DNA of 64,000 bases from NCBI GenBank assembly GCA_964567435.1, contig CAZMMQ010000012.1, positions 9,549 through 73,548 of the forward strand, read 5' to 3'. Shown here one piece after another: positions 25,674 to 36,479 of the stretch; within the stretch, counting starts at the first letter, position 1; the number at the start of each line of letters is the position of its first letter. Source of the DNA: RFSX01 sp964567435 (lineage in GTDB: Bacteria > Bacteroidota > Bacteroidia > Chitinophagales > Saprospiraceae). The notes under the pieces were generated by a model. It saw only the letters and a program-made list of their open reading frames with translations. It searched no databases and was not told where the DNA came from. The translations under genes were made by a program, and so were the position numbers.

Positions 25674-25834
25674 AATCGATATTTTCTAAAGTTATCTACC
25701 TATAAAGACAGCAAATGACATCCATGTTGTTGGATATGGAAAGAAATACCTGTATGACCTTCGTTACTGACCACTACGGCGATACTGGTGGCTAGCGGTC
25801 ATAGTCTGATATATCTTTTATAGCTAACTAACTA

Positions 25835-26677
25835 TTAATTATTTAATATCAGAGGCAAGCCACCATCTTGACCGCCTACTATCACGACCTTTGTGTTTTC
25901 TGATTTACTTAATTCAAGTGTTGCTTCTATCCCTTTATCCTGGAGAATCTTATCTGTCAGTGAGGCATTTAGAATTTTATTGGCATCTGCCTTCGCCTGC
26001 GCTTCTATGATTTTTCTTTCAGCCTCTTTTCTTTCTCTATCCAATCGGAACTCATACTGAAATGACAATTGCTCTTCCTGAAGCTTTTGCTCGATCGCAT
26101 TTCTCAGTGTCTCAGGTAATACAACAGAACGTATTAAAACCGCATCCAGGTTGATGTGCTTTGGCTTTAATGCTTCTTTAGTCATCTGAAAAATTTCATC
26201 TTGAATCGCATCCCGTTTTGTAGAGTATAATTCTTCAGGCAAATACTTACCAATTACCTCTCTAGTGGCCGATCTTATTTCCGGAAGTATGATCGCATTC
26301 GCATACCCTTTACCTATTTTCTGATGAAGGAAGCCTACTTCATCATGCAGAGGATTGTATCTCCATGATAAATCAATATTAATTGATAACCCATTTTTAG
26401 AGAGTACATCCATCTTCTCTTTCATATCAGAAAATCTTACATCATATTTTTCCAAGGTATTCCATGGGGCTACAATCTGAAACCCTTCATCATATACTTT
26501 GTCTACGACTACCCCTTCTCCCAATCTTTTGAACAGTACACCTTTATGCCCAGGAGGTATCGTCACGAAAACCGTGGATGAGAGAATAGATAAAATCATC
26601 ATAATGAGAATGAACGCAACAGCGTATTTCACAATGTTGGTTGGAATATTGATTGGTTGTGGTCGTCGATTATTCAT
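25835..26677 (-). CDS. Prohibitin-like SPFH/Band 7 membrane protein
   Basis: 280 residues: a short cytoplasmic start, one transmembrane helix (about 14-36), the SPFH domain ('VTIPPGHKGVLFKRLGEGVV' to 'VLIRSVVLP'), then a charged coiled-coil ('RLDRERKEAERKIIEAQAKA'). The order and the 'PGH.GV.F' motif are prohibitin-like. SPFH proteins form ring or cage assemblies that organise membrane proteins and proteases such as FtsH. The gene is isolated, with no protease gene beside it. A second SPFH protein of another subgroup is at 46848-47798. Confidence 0.92.
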   Translation of the reverse strand: MNNRRPQPINIPTNIVKYAVAFILIMMILSILSSTVFVTIPPGHKGVLFKRLGEGVVVDKVYDEGFQIVAPWNTLEKYDVRFSDMKEKMDVLSKNGLSINIDLSWRYNPLHDEVGFLHQKIGKGYANAIILPEIRSATREVIGKYLPEELYSTKRDAIQDEIFQMTKEALKPKHINLDAVLIRSVVLPETLRNAIEQKLQEEQLSFQYEFRLDRERKEAERKIIEAQAKADANKILNASLTDKILQDKGIEATLELSKSENTKVVIVGGQDGGLPLILNN

Positions 26678-26810
26678 TTGAGCCTACTGGTTATAACGTG
26701 AAGAATTAGTATTTTAAATAGAATCTAAGTTAGTAACATTTATATTATCGAAAAGATTCATACTATTATGAAGATTGGATGAAAATCCTATTTCCATAGA
26801 CTAAGATATA

Positions 26811-27791
26811 TCAACCAAAATAACTATTGACTTTATTGACTATATCTGTTTTGTCTAGTTCTAACATACACTTAAAATGGCCTTTAGGGCACTTATTCTT
26901 CCCTTGTTTAGTGCATGGTCTGCAATTAAGGTTATTATTTTGAATTAGATGATGAGGCACTTCATCAATTCCATAATATGGCGTATATCCCAAGGCAGGG
27001 TGTGTGCTTCCATATATACCTACAACAGGGATCTTAAGTGCTGCTGCTATATGCAAAGGGCCAGTATCTCCTGAGACTACAACCGCAGCTTTACTTATTA
27101 CAAAAGCAGATTGACTTATAGTCAGATGACCAGTACAATCTATAACATTCCTTTCAGAATGAGTCTTAATATATTGGGCAATCTGTTGGTCCTCTTTGCC
27201 ACCTATTAGTAAAATGCGTCTAGTCGTTACATGATTGCATAGATGCAATATTATTTCCTGAGGTATGCGCTTAGTTTCCCATGCTGCCCCTACAGCAATG
27301 ACAAGATAAGGCTGATCAGGTATGACAATATGCGTTGGTAAAAAGACGCCATTAGCTGAATACCTTGTCTGTGGATTAGGGACAATAATACCTAATGGAG
27401 CCAAAACATCTAAGAAACGATTTACTATATGTGTCTCCTTGTATGACTTAAATGGAGTTTGAGTGAGTTTCCATAACTGCCATCTATTCTTAACGAGAGT
27501 CAATGATTTTATCCCTAAAGCGGATTTTACTTGACGTGATCTCAAATTATTATGTAAGTCAATAACGACAGACAAGGATATTTGCTTCAATGCTTCAATG
27601 ACCTCATCAAGACTATCATCAAGTGTCCATACTCTTTTGATTCTGTTATCACGTACAAGGATATCCTTAAAGCTTGCTTTCACCAGATAATGCACCTCAT
27701 ATCCATTATCATATAAGGCATCAATTACTGGTGACGTCAATACAATATCCCCTATTGCGTTAAACCGAATAATTAATGCTGACTTAGTCAC
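26811..27791 (-). CDS. Family 9 glycosyltransferase (heptosyltransferase-like)
   Basis: 326 residues. The N-terminal lobe begins 'ALIIRFNAIGDIVLTSPVID', the GT9 sugar-acceptor motif. The C-terminal lobe has 'VGAAWETKRIP' and the nucleotide-sugar-binding 'VVSGDTGPLHIAAALKIPVV'. A Bacteroidota-type Cys motif near the end, 'NCRPCTKQGKNKCP', follows. GT9 enzymes add heptose or related sugars to lipopolysaccharide core on the inner membrane. It begins 23 bp after the stop of the metalloprotease gene, so it is probably in the same transcript, although the two products have no obvious link. Confidence 0.93.
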   Translation of the reverse strand: MTKSALIIRFNAIGDIVLTSPVIDALYDNGYEVHYLVKASFKDILVRDNRIKRVWTLDDSLDEVIEALKQISLSVVIDLHNNLRSRQVKSALGIKSLTLVKNRWQLWKLTQTPFKSYKETHIVNRFLDVLAPLGIIVPNPQTRYSANGVFLPTHIVIPDQPYLVIAVGAAWETKRIPQEIILHLCNHVTTRRILLIGGKEDQQIAQYIKTHSERNVIDCTGHLTISQSAFVISKAAVVVSGDTGPLHIAAALKIPVVGIYGSTHPALGYTPYYGIDEVPHHLIQNNNLNCRPCTKQGKNKCPKGHFKCMLELDKTDIVNKVNSYFG

Positions 27792-27814
27792 CTTATCTTG
27801 AATAAAAAGCAGAC

Positions 27815-30800
27815 TTAGAGCTTAACAAATCTTTGTGTAGCAACTTTTTCTGAATCTCTGAGAATAATAATATATGTACCAGTTGTCAATTCTGACACAT
27901 CAATGTTATACTGTATCATATCCTTATTTGATACCAGATGTCTTTGTACTAATTTTCCATTGACATCCACTACTTCTAACACCATTTGATTATCAAACAC
28001 AACCTCATTGGCATCTACAGAGATGGTAATATCATCGCTTGCTGGCACTGGAAATACATTTATGGCTTCTTCTACAGTAACCAAATCTTCTACATCGGAT
28101 AATACTCTACTACCTGTAGAGAACCAGGTTGCCCATCTCAATTCTTCTCCGAGCAAGTCTATATCTGAAGTTGCTGTCAACTTATCATCAGCCAATGGAA
28201 CTATTCCTATTCCATCAGTGAAATTTACTCTGGCATCGAAGACCATTTCTTCATCAGTTCGGCTATAGTTAGGATAGGCTAGAAATTCATTTTCAAATGT
28301 TACAACCTGATCATATGATTCTATATTCATTCCAATTACTGCATTATTAAAACTCCCATTAGACATCTCCTCAATTAAATCGAATGCAATGATAAATGGA
28401 GAGTTCTTCGAAAAGGTAGGATTACCTATACTTATAGTTTCAGGAAGCGAACCAAATAATTTATTCACCTCATCTGTCAATGGCCAACCACCAAGATTAG
28501 GGTTCCATATGGTCAAAAATCCTATGTCCCAATATTCTACATCTGATCCACCAAAGCTGCTTGGAATTACATTTAAAGCATCATACATCAGAATATTACC
28601 TGTATGATCAAACTCCATGGCATCTGCAAAGGCTACATTTCCTGTCTCTACGCCATTTGTGAAGGACGGGTTAAATAAGGTAAATACTGATTGACTTTGA
28701 GACGCCAAGTCAAAGGCCATAATTAAATTATCTTGACCTTGATTCCTCACCACTTCTAAAAAAGCAATTCTACTTCCATCTCTAGAAATCACTGCATTAC
28801 GCCAATCAGGTGTATTTGTTATAACTTGCTCCTCTACTCTCGGTGGGATTGTCGTCCAATCTAGATCAATGAGGTAAATCTGATTATCTGAGCCAGCAAA
28901 TACAATTCTACTCCCATCATCTGTTATACTAGGTTTAGAGCGGTGAGGCGTAGTAGACAAAGGACCTGGAAGTACATTTTGACCAGAATCCAGATCGAAG
29001 ATAAATAGCTGTGAAAGATCTTCAGAGGAGACCAATAGAAAATCTCCTCCGTCGTTTACATCAAAATTATCTTCAAAATTTGTATTTGTTGCTTCTCCTA
29101 TACCTACTGCCGCAAACGCTTGTCCTACTCTATTTCTAGAATCTGCTCCAAACAAATCCATGGCGGATTGCTCAGCCGCAAAACGTAATTCTTGAAAACC
29201 AGAAGATCTTGTCAAGTACACTGTTAATGCTCTATAGAAAACTCTCTCTGCTTGGCTTCTGCCTACATCTGTAGCAAATCTATAATAGGCATTGTTTATA
29301 ATACCACTATTAATGTGTACACCTCCATTGTCTTCTGAGCCTGTAAATCTCTCATTGAAGTGTCTTGGCTGCCATCCACCTCCTATGTCTCCAAACTGGG
29401 CACCATTATGTGGGTCCTCCATATTTCTGAGTGCACCACTTGGGAAGGCACTTGGCCTAACTACATCTTCTCCTATCAACCAATCTTCTCGGTCTATCAT
29501 CGCCCCAAAAATATCTGCAAAGGATTCGTTGATTGCCCCTGATTCATCTCGATATATTAATCCTGCAGACGCCTGCACAACACCGTGAGACAACTCATGA
29601 CCTGCTACATCAAGAGCTCTTCCTAGTGGAAAGAAATTACTATCTCCATTCCCATACCAGATACCAGCTCCGTTAAAGAATGCATTACCAAACGAATTTC
29701 CGTTTTCATCAGCGATGTTAATAAATGAGACAATAGTCTGACCATCCCCAGACATGGAGTTTCGACCATGTGTGTTTAAAAAATATTCATAGGCTTGACC
29801 AGCATTGTAGTGTGCAGATACTGATTCTCTACTATAAGAACGGTTGTCTTGATTAGCAACATGTGAGAATTGTATGTTTCCTCCTACTGGAGAATTATTG
29901 GCATCTATTGTCCAAATGGCACCTATAGGCTCGTCAGGAAGAGCAGACAAATCTGGTCTCCACATAGGACGACTTGCATCTATTAGGTAGAATACATTAT
30001 TTACATCATATGTATTTATAGTCCTAGTGATACCAAAAAGATCCTGTGCATTGGCTGTCGCAGGGCCATCTAATACTGTTTTTAGATTGTCCATAGTTGG
30101 AATAAAAGGCTCCTCATCTAATACATCATTTGTGGTACATGATTCTTCAAAATGAGTATGACTGCATGTACCGTCTCTATGATTATGGTCCATATGACAA
30201 ATCGTATCCCATCTATCCAGGATATCTCCTGTCATAGCATCGACCATAATAGATTGTCTGTCCCCTAGATGAAGATAGACAAGTACGTTATAAGCCAAGC
30301 GGTATTGCCCCTCATGCTCAAAATAGACCAACTCATGCTCCCATTGCTTTAGTTCTCGACCCTTCATCAATCCATTGTATGGATTCCAATTGTCCCGTAT
30401 ACCTTCAACGTTCTTTCTTACCCTATCCTGAGCATCTTCTATTGATATCGACGGCGTCGCATTGTCTGGAAGTAACGAAGAAGCAATACTTCTCCCATTT
30501 TGCATGTATATTTTTCCTACCTTCTCATGCAATACAACTTCAGCATCAAACACCCTGACCCCATTGTGAAATTGATTCAATCTCAAATGGGCTTCATCCG
30601 CATCTTCTAACTCTTCTTTGTAAATGACAAATGAATTCTTTTGTGGATCTACTTGCAATACGTCAGACAATTCGTCAAACCAAACATTGATATTGGCATC
30701 TCTGCTCTTACTAGCATCTTGTTCTACATCTGCGTGGAACCATTGAGGAATGCCATGCTCATCACTTGATGTAATTTTCAATTGCAATGAAGGATCGAAG

Positions 30801-31003
30801 AAGGGCTTATTTACATAGTTCGAATAATCTATACTTGCCTGGAAGTTAGAAGGAGCCTTTTTTAATGGAATGACACCAGTTTTAATAGCAGGCTTTTGTG
30901 CTACAGAACTACCTGGATGCACCTGAGGCAATGGCTTTACTTGCGCGACCATCACAGATATACTCATTATAAAAAAAAGGAAGAGATATAGTCTTTGAAT
31001 CAT
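27815..31003 (-). CDS. Thermolysin-like (M4) metalloprotease with propeller and T9SS signal
   Basis: 1062 residues. Order: signal peptide, FTP/PepSY propeptide (about 80-265), M4 catalytic domain (about 320-640), a PD40/TolB-like beta-propeller (about 655-950, 'ITDDGSRIVFAGSDNQIYLI'), and a T9SS type A C-terminal signal ('INVFPVPASDDITI' to 'ATQRFVKL'). The zinc site is H469-E470-L-S-H473 with the third ligand E493, exactly the 24-residue spacing of thermolysin, and the acid/base His is H563. The protein is predicted to be exported through the type IX system as an active extracellular peptidase. It is in a leftward group with the lipoprotein at 31046-31549 and GT9. Confidence 0.96.
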   Translation of the reverse strand: MIQRLYLFLFFIMSISVMVAQVKPLPQVHPGSSVAQKPAIKTGVIPLKKAPSNFQASIDYSNYVNKPFFDPSLQLKITSSDEHGIPQWFHADVEQDASKSRDANINVWFDELSDVLQVDPQKNSFVIYKEELEDADEAHLRLNQFHNGVRVFDAEVVLHEKVGKIYMQNGRSIASSLLPDNATPSISIEDAQDRVRKNVEGIRDNWNPYNGLMKGRELKQWEHELVYFEHEGQYRLAYNVLVYLHLGDRQSIMVDAMTGDILDRWDTICHMDHNHRDGTCSHTHFEESCTTNDVLDEEPFIPTMDNLKTVLDGPATANAQDLFGITRTINTYDVNNVFYLIDASRPMWRPDLSALPDEPIGAIWTIDANNSPVGGNIQFSHVANQDNRSYSRESVSAHYNAGQAYEYFLNTHGRNSMSGDGQTIVSFINIADENGNSFGNAFFNGAGIWYGNGDSNFFPLGRALDVAGHELSHGVVQASAGLIYRDESGAINESFADIFGAMIDREDWLIGEDVVRPSAFPSGALRNMEDPHNGAQFGDIGGGWQPRHFNERFTGSEDNGGVHINSGIINNAYYRFATDVGRSQAERVFYRALTVYLTRSSGFQELRFAAEQSAMDLFGADSRNRVGQAFAAVGIGEATNTNFEDNFDVNDGGDFLLVSSEDLSQLFIFDLDSGQNVLPGPLSTTPHRSKPSITDDGSRIVFAGSDNQIYLIDLDWTTIPPRVEEQVITNTPDWRNAVISRDGSRIAFLEVVRNQGQDNLIMAFDLASQSQSVFTLFNPSFTNGVETGNVAFADAMEFDHTGNILMYDALNVIPSSFGGSDVEYWDIGFLTIWNPNLGGWPLTDEVNKLFGSLPETISIGNPTFSKNSPFIIAFDLIEEMSNGSFNNAVIGMNIESYDQVVTFENEFLAYPNYSRTDEEMVFDARVNFTDGIGIVPLADDKLTATSDIDLLGEELRWATWFSTGSRVLSDVEDLVTVEEAINVFPVPASDDITISVDANEVVFDNQMVLEVVDVNGKLVQRHLVSNKDMIQYNIDVSELTTGTYIIILRDSEKVATQRFVKL

Positions 31004-31045
31004 TGATTGAATCTTTTTCTGCTTAAATATTTATAGATAGATAAA

Positions 31046-31549
31046 TTACTGGATTTCTATTTTAGTAGGCATAGGCTTTGTCATCTTTGAGACTAAGCTC
31101 ATGAGGTTTGCATGGAAAATTCTTAATTCTTTGGATTCTCCAGAGTCATAATTGCCCCACACTAATTTGTTGTTATCAACTTTGTGATCTGCCTCGGATT
31201 CAAGGATATTCATTTGTACAAAAAAGTACATATTACCAGGACTATTGACATCTAATTTGTCAAAACCAAGAATATCATAAGTATCAAATATCTGATTGAC
31301 CTGATCTCTTGAAATTTTTTTGATCATATCTACATTTCCCTCTTTATTGAGTCCCTTGAAAATCTGACCATTATCCATTAATGTATATTCAACAGACTTT
31401 CCAGTAAAACCACCGCCATTTCCAAAGGATATTGACCGACCTTCATATTCGTAAGGGGTCAAGTAATCTTGGGTTGTTTTGCATTGAGAGAAGAGAATTA
31501 AGGAAGATGTTATGAGTAAAAATCGAAACATATGCTGATATAGGTTCAT
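31046..31549 (-). CDS. Small lipoprotein-like protein of unknown function
   Basis: 167 residues; a second Met at codon 7 (31531) is an equally good start. A hydrophobic stretch ends 'LFSQC', where Gln before the Cys is unusual for a lipobox, so lipidation is uncertain. The mature part reads 'SISFGNGGGFTGKSVEYTLM' then 'DNGQIF', a motif seen in small Bacteroidota envelope proteins that I cannot assign. It is 42 bp upstream of the metalloprotease gene on the same strand. Confidence 0.65.
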   Translation of the reverse strand: MNLYQHMFRFLLITSSLILFSQCKTTQDYLTPYEYEGRSISFGNGGGFTGKSVEYTLMDNGQIFKGLNKEGNVDMIKKISRDQVNQIFDTYDILGFDKLDVNSPGNMYFFVQMNILESEADHKVDNNKLVWGNYDSGESKELRIFHANLMSLVSKMTKPMPTKIEIQ

Positions 31550-31689
31550 TTAAAAAAAGATCTATCTCTAAATGTATTACAATTGCTTATCATATCCTAA
31601 AAAGCAATTTATTGACAATTTTGGTTCATTATCACTACTTTAATGACGATTAGAATCAGAAGATGCACGCATAAATATGAATTTTAAGA

Positions 31690-31697
31690 TATATTTG
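31690..31697 (+). promoter_or_regulatory. -7 box (TATATTTG) of the large secreted protein gene
   Basis: Exact TAnnTTTG match 72 bases upstream of the ATG at 31769. Confidence 0.45.
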
Positions 31698-31768
31698 ATA
31701 GTAGTATCGTCCGACTTAAATTGGCATACTTAAGTATTTTCCCAACACCAATTGTAATTCCATTTATA

Positions 31769-34700
31769 ATGAAAAAACTTTTTCTAGCTGTACTTCTTTT
31801 AGGAGTTTCTCAATATATCACAGCACAAATTTATATTGAATTATCAAGAGATACTACCTTGACCTTTCAGCAAATAGTGAATGAATCTGAGAATTATTTT
31901 GATGAAGTAGGACGTGAAAAACATTCAGGATATAAGCAATTTAAAAGATGGGAGTATTGGACAAGGAGATCCCTGGACGCCAATGGAAAAATTATTCCAA
32001 ATTATAAGGCTCGACAAGCTGTTAATGGTTTTAAAAGCAATCAGCCAGCGCAGAGGTCTATGACTGCCAATTGGATTGAAATGGGTCCAACCTCTGCTTC
32101 CAACACATCTACTTGGTCGTCTCACTTAGGACGTGTATCATCTATTGGACTGGACATCAATGACACAGACCACATTATAGTCGGTTCACCAACAGGTGGT
32201 ATCTGGCGAACGACCGACGAAGGCGCCTCATGGACGCCTATCTTTGATAATGAGACTATTATTAATATATTTTCGCTTGCCATAAGTCATGATAATGATT
32301 CAAATTATTATGCGGGCACCTCTGGATTAGGTGTGATGAGATCAGAGGATTCTGGCGCCACATGGATGCCAACCACAGGTATATCTAATTCTGAAGGTAT
32401 AGTCACCATCGCCATAGACCCTCAGGATGCTGATATTATCCTAGCTATAAGCATCTTTGGAGAAATATATAGAAGTTCAAATGGCGGAGACAATTGGACT
32501 AATATCTTGAGCACAAGTCATAGTATGTATGACTTAGAATTCAAGCCTGATAATTCAAACCACATTTATGCATCAGGTGATGGAGAAATATACTTTTCTG
32601 ATGATAATGGTCTCACCTTCAATGTCCTATCAGGCCCATGGGCAACTGATCAAGCCTTGATGATGGCTGTGACGGAAGATGATCCAGAGTATTTATATGT
32701 TCTGCAAGAAGATAGCGGGGGATTTGGTGGGCTTTATCTTTCAACAGATGGAGGAACCTCATTTACCACTCAATCTGACAATACATCTGGTGATAATAAT
32801 ATCATGGGTTATAATCTTAACAATTCAGGAGGTCAAGCCCCAAGAGATATGGATGTCGTCGTGAGTCCTACTGATAAAACCGAAGTGCATGTAGCGGGCA
32901 TTATGACATTCAAGTCTACTGATTCGGGACAAAACTGGGATCAAACGACTCATTGGGTAATATCCAATCCATTACCATTTATACATGCTGATTGTGATAT
33001 TATGTATTACCAAAATGACAAAATCTACTTTGGTACAGATGGAGGTATATTTATCTCTCCTGATCAAGGAGTCACCTTTGATGACAAAACGACTGGTCTT
33101 GGTATCCGTCAATTCTATAGAATAGGTGTTTCGCAAACTGCATTAGATAGAGTCTCAGGCGGGTCTCAAGATAATGGAACAGGAACAGTCGATGGAGGAG
33201 CTTGGACAGATTGGGTTGGTGCAGATGGAATGGAGACCTTTATTGACAAAACTGATGAGGATATTATCTATGCTTCTATTCAATTTGGTTCACTTTATAA
33301 AACAATAAATGGTGGCAATTCTCTTGCTAGTATTACCAATACTCCTGGAAGTGGAGATTGGGTAACCCCTTTGGAAGAAGATCCATTTGCTGCTAATACC
33401 CTTTACCAAGGAAAAGCAGATTTATACAAAAGTGAAAATGGTGGCAGTTCTTGGTCTGCCATTTCTGCATTTGATCCAACGGATCCTAATGATGAGAACC
33501 TGGTAGAGGTTTCATTGTCTCCGGTAGATAATTCGATTATCTATGCCGCATTTAGACACCAAGTATTTCTTACTACTGATGGTGGAGCTAACTGGGCAGA
33601 CGTTTCTCCTTCTGTCTCATTTTCTAATGTCAATTATTTAAGTACACATCCAACCGATACTAACAAGGCGCTCATTGTCTTATCTGGCACCTCTCAAAAA
33701 GTCCTAGAGACAACCGACCAAGGAGCGACTTGGACTGATATTTCTTCTGGCCTTCCCTCTGTTGGTGCAGAATGTGCTATCTACGAAGGAGGTGCCTCTG
33801 ACGGTATCTATGTTGCCATGAATCCCGGCATCTACTATAGCAGTAATGTCCAGACAACTTGGATTGAATACAACATGGCATTACCAAATGTCAGAGTTGC
33901 AGAACTGGAAATCAAGAATAATCTCCTATATGCTGCGTCGTATGGACGTGGGCTATGGAAAAACGGTCTTTTTGAAAATATAGAATGTAACATCTCAGCA
34001 ATCATAGATGCTGGTCCTATTAATTGTTCGAATGGAACTGGTACTTATAATCGGTTATTGGATGTGATATATCTTGGACCACCTTCTTCTGGCACCTTGG
34101 ATGTCAATGGTCAGTCGTTCACTGTAACTGGAAGCCCTCAAAGAATTACACTTACTGGATTACCAACGGATGGCATATTAGAAGATGTTACTGCTACATT
34201 TAGCGCTGACACTGGATGCACTTTGACAGAGATGGGATTATACACCAACCCTAACAATTGCCCTTGCATCATGAATAATTCCAATCTGCAAATAGAAGCA
34301 TGTGAGGATCAAGGCACTTCAGATGCAGCAGATGACACATATACATTTAGCGTTAATCCTACAGGTGAAAATTTAGGCGCTACTTATTCCATTACTGGAG
34401 ATATAACTCACACCGATTTAAGTTATGGCTCACCGACAATTTTTGATAATGGTGGTATAGGTTTTCTTATTGCCGATGGGCCATTGAACATTATTATCAC
34501 CGATGATGACGATAATGCATGTGAGATTTCTGACATTGTAGTGCATCCACCCAATACCTGCTTTGAAAACTTCGCTTGTGAGACAGCATTTGAGATTACA
34601 TCTACAGGTATCCAAACGGCAATCGGTCCTAATCAAGGTAATGGAGGTAGCCAGCCAGGAAGACATGCCAACTGGTTTGTATATACTCCCTCAGTAGATG

Positions 34701-35955
34701 GACAATTATCTGTCAACTCTTGCGACATGATGGTGGATACTCGCTTGTATATCCATGATGGAAATTGTATAACTCACAATCAAGTAGCAAGTAGTGATGA
34801 CAACTGTCCCATTGGCAATGGAAGTGGTAATAATTGGGCTTCTGAAATAACAGGTCTTTGTGTAGAAGGTGGCGTGGAATACTATATAGAATGGGATGAC
34901 AGATGGAGTCAATCTGGATTTGATTTCGAATTACAATTTGTAACGGATACTTTCTATGTGGACAACGATGCAGATGGTTTCGGTGATATCAATAATCCAT
35001 CATATGGCTGCACACAACCTGCTGCAAGTGTACTGGATGCCACAGATTGCGATGATAACAACGCTGCTGTTTTTCCTGGTGCTNNNNNNNNNNNNNNNNN
35101 NNNNNNNNNNNNNNNNNNNNNNNNNNNNNNNNNNNNNNNNNNNNNNNNNNNNNNNNNNNNNNNNNNNNNNNNNNNNNNNNNNNTGATGGAGATGGATTTG
35201 GGGATGCTACTATCTCTATAGACACTTGCCAAGCTGTGCCAGGCTATGTACTGGATGCCACAGATTGCGATGATAACAACGCTGCTGTTTTTCCTGGTGC
35301 TACAGAAATATGTGATGGATTAGACAATGATTGTAACAACTTGATAGATGATGGTCTCACAGTCACCACTTATTACATGGACAATGATGGAGATGGATTT
35401 GGGGATGCTACTATCTCTATAGACACTTGCCAAGCTGTGTCAGGCTATGTATTAGATGATACTGATTGCAATGATAATGATGCCAATATTTCTCCTAATG
35501 CTAGTGAAGTCTGTAATGATGCTATAGACAATAACTGTGATGGTCAGATAGATGAAGGCTGCTCAGGACTTCCACCATGTGATAGTATAAACATTGTCAT
35601 AGATTCATTAGCACAAAATCTCTATCACGCAGAAATCAATCTCAGCTCAGGAACCATTGTCAATCTATCTTCTCCAGTATCATTTAAGGCTGGAACCGAT
35701 ATTGATTTAACCTCTCAATTTGAAGTTGTATTAGGGTCAGAATTCGAAGCTACAATAGAACCTTGTGCTAATAGTTCCTCTGCCAATACTCCTGTCACCT
35801 CTGAGAAATTATTTACAATTTCCATCCTGGACGAAAATGGTAAAGTCCTCAAATCAAATTCTGGTTCTAAGGATTTGTTGGACAAGTTTGCTAAAGAGGT
35901 CTTAGATAATGTAGATAAGAAATGGACCTTGATGATTGATGTATTTAACCCATGA
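31769..35955 (+). CDS. Large secreted Asp-box/MopE-repeat protein, interrupted by an assembly gap
   Basis: The start is ATG 31769, which begins the signal peptide 'MKKLFLAVLLLGVSQYITAQ'; a TTG at 31721 is unlikely. Sortilin/VPS10-like beta-propeller sequence follows with many Asp-box motifs ('STDGGTSF', 'SENGGSSW', 'TTDGGANW', 'TTDQGATW'). A PPC-like domain comes next (about 960-1060, 'TAFEIT.TG' to 'YYIEWDD'), then tandem MopE-type repeats ('DGDGFGD', 'DCDDNN', 'PGATEICDGLDNDC'), a domain with 'FKAGTDIDLTSQFEVVLGSE' and a C-terminal tail. The 100-N gap at 35084-35183 breaks the frame: the two sides are in different frames as written, but a gap of 83 bases would restore it. Paralogous to the gene at 39438-42455. 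Cell-surface, probably T9SS-exported, function unknown. Confidence 0.85.
34955..35563 (+). repeat. Tandem 201-bp (67-residue) MopE-type repeats
   Basis: Sequence from 35184 recurs at 35385, and 35249 recurs at 35450, a period of 201 bp. Copies share long identical stretches, for example around 35031-35083 and 35249-35301. Each codes for 'DGDGFGD...C...GYV...DCDDN...PGA.E.CDG.DNDC..L.DDG', an Asp-rich calcium or metal-binding motif. The last copy is diverged. Confidence 0.85.
35084..35183. other. Assembly gap, 100 N
   Basis: Exactly 100 N, the conventional placeholder for a gap of unknown or estimated size. It lies inside near-identical tandem repeats, where short-read assembly commonly collapses. 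Confidence 0.98.
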
Positions 35956-35958
35956 TAA

Positions 35959-36438
35959 TTATTTCACATAGGCACTAAATCTGCTTTGCAATAATTCTCT
36001 CTTTGGTTCAATGTATCTTTCACAAAAGGTATTTCCCTTATTCTTGAAATAGTACTCTCTATATTGTTCTTCATTCTCTTTAAAAGCTACATAAGGTAGT
36101 ACCTTTGTCACAAGTGGTAATTCAATTTTATCTTGCAATTCCGCAATGGACTTTACAATCTCTTTCCTTTGTACTTCTGAAAAGTAGTAAATCGCAGATC
36201 GGTATTTAGTACGCATAGAATGATTAGAGGTCGAGCTATGGGTAGAAAGATGAATATGAATAAGGGTTTTTAAGGTTATAATATCAGCATCAAACTCTAA
36301 TAAGACAGCTTCTGAAAAATCATCGTTTGGAGATGCCGCTGCTATCCAGCCCTGCCTCACCTTAGTCACCCCTTTCAAGAATAAGAATACAGATTCTGTG
36401 CACCAATGACAACCACCACCGAAACCTATCTTAATCAT
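35959..36438 (-). CDS. msrA: Divergent peptide-methionine sulfoxide reductase MsrA
   Basis: 159 residues. The N-terminal motif is 'GFGGGCHWCTESVF', the MsrA active-site motif G-C-F-W-C-T-E with His replacing the usual Phe; the catalytic Cys is C10. The rest of the fold is recognisable: 'GWIAAA', 'SMRTKYRSAIYYFSEVQRKE' and the C-terminal 'CERYIEPK'. The enzyme reduces methionine-S-sulfoxide in proteins. The change at the Phe position, which helps form the substrate pocket, and general divergence mean activity should be tested. Convergent to the large secreted protein gene, stop codons 3 bp apart. Confidence 0.82.
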   Translation of the reverse strand: MIKIGFGGGCHWCTESVFLFLKGVTKVRQGWIAAASPNDDFSEAVLLEFDADIITLKTLIHIHLSTHSSTSNHSMRTKYRSAIYYFSEVQRKEIVKSIAELQDKIELPLVTKVLPYVAFKENEEQYREYYFKNKGNTFCERYIEPKRELLQSRFSAYVK

Positions 36439-36479
36439 GAGATAAATGTATTAATCTGATTAGAGACAATGATACAGTG

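Noticed and set aside
31721..35221. Translation that continues straight through the 100-N run and stops at 35221
   Set aside because: The frame after the gap is wrong because the N-run has placeholder length. The true continuation is the frame reading through 35185-35955.
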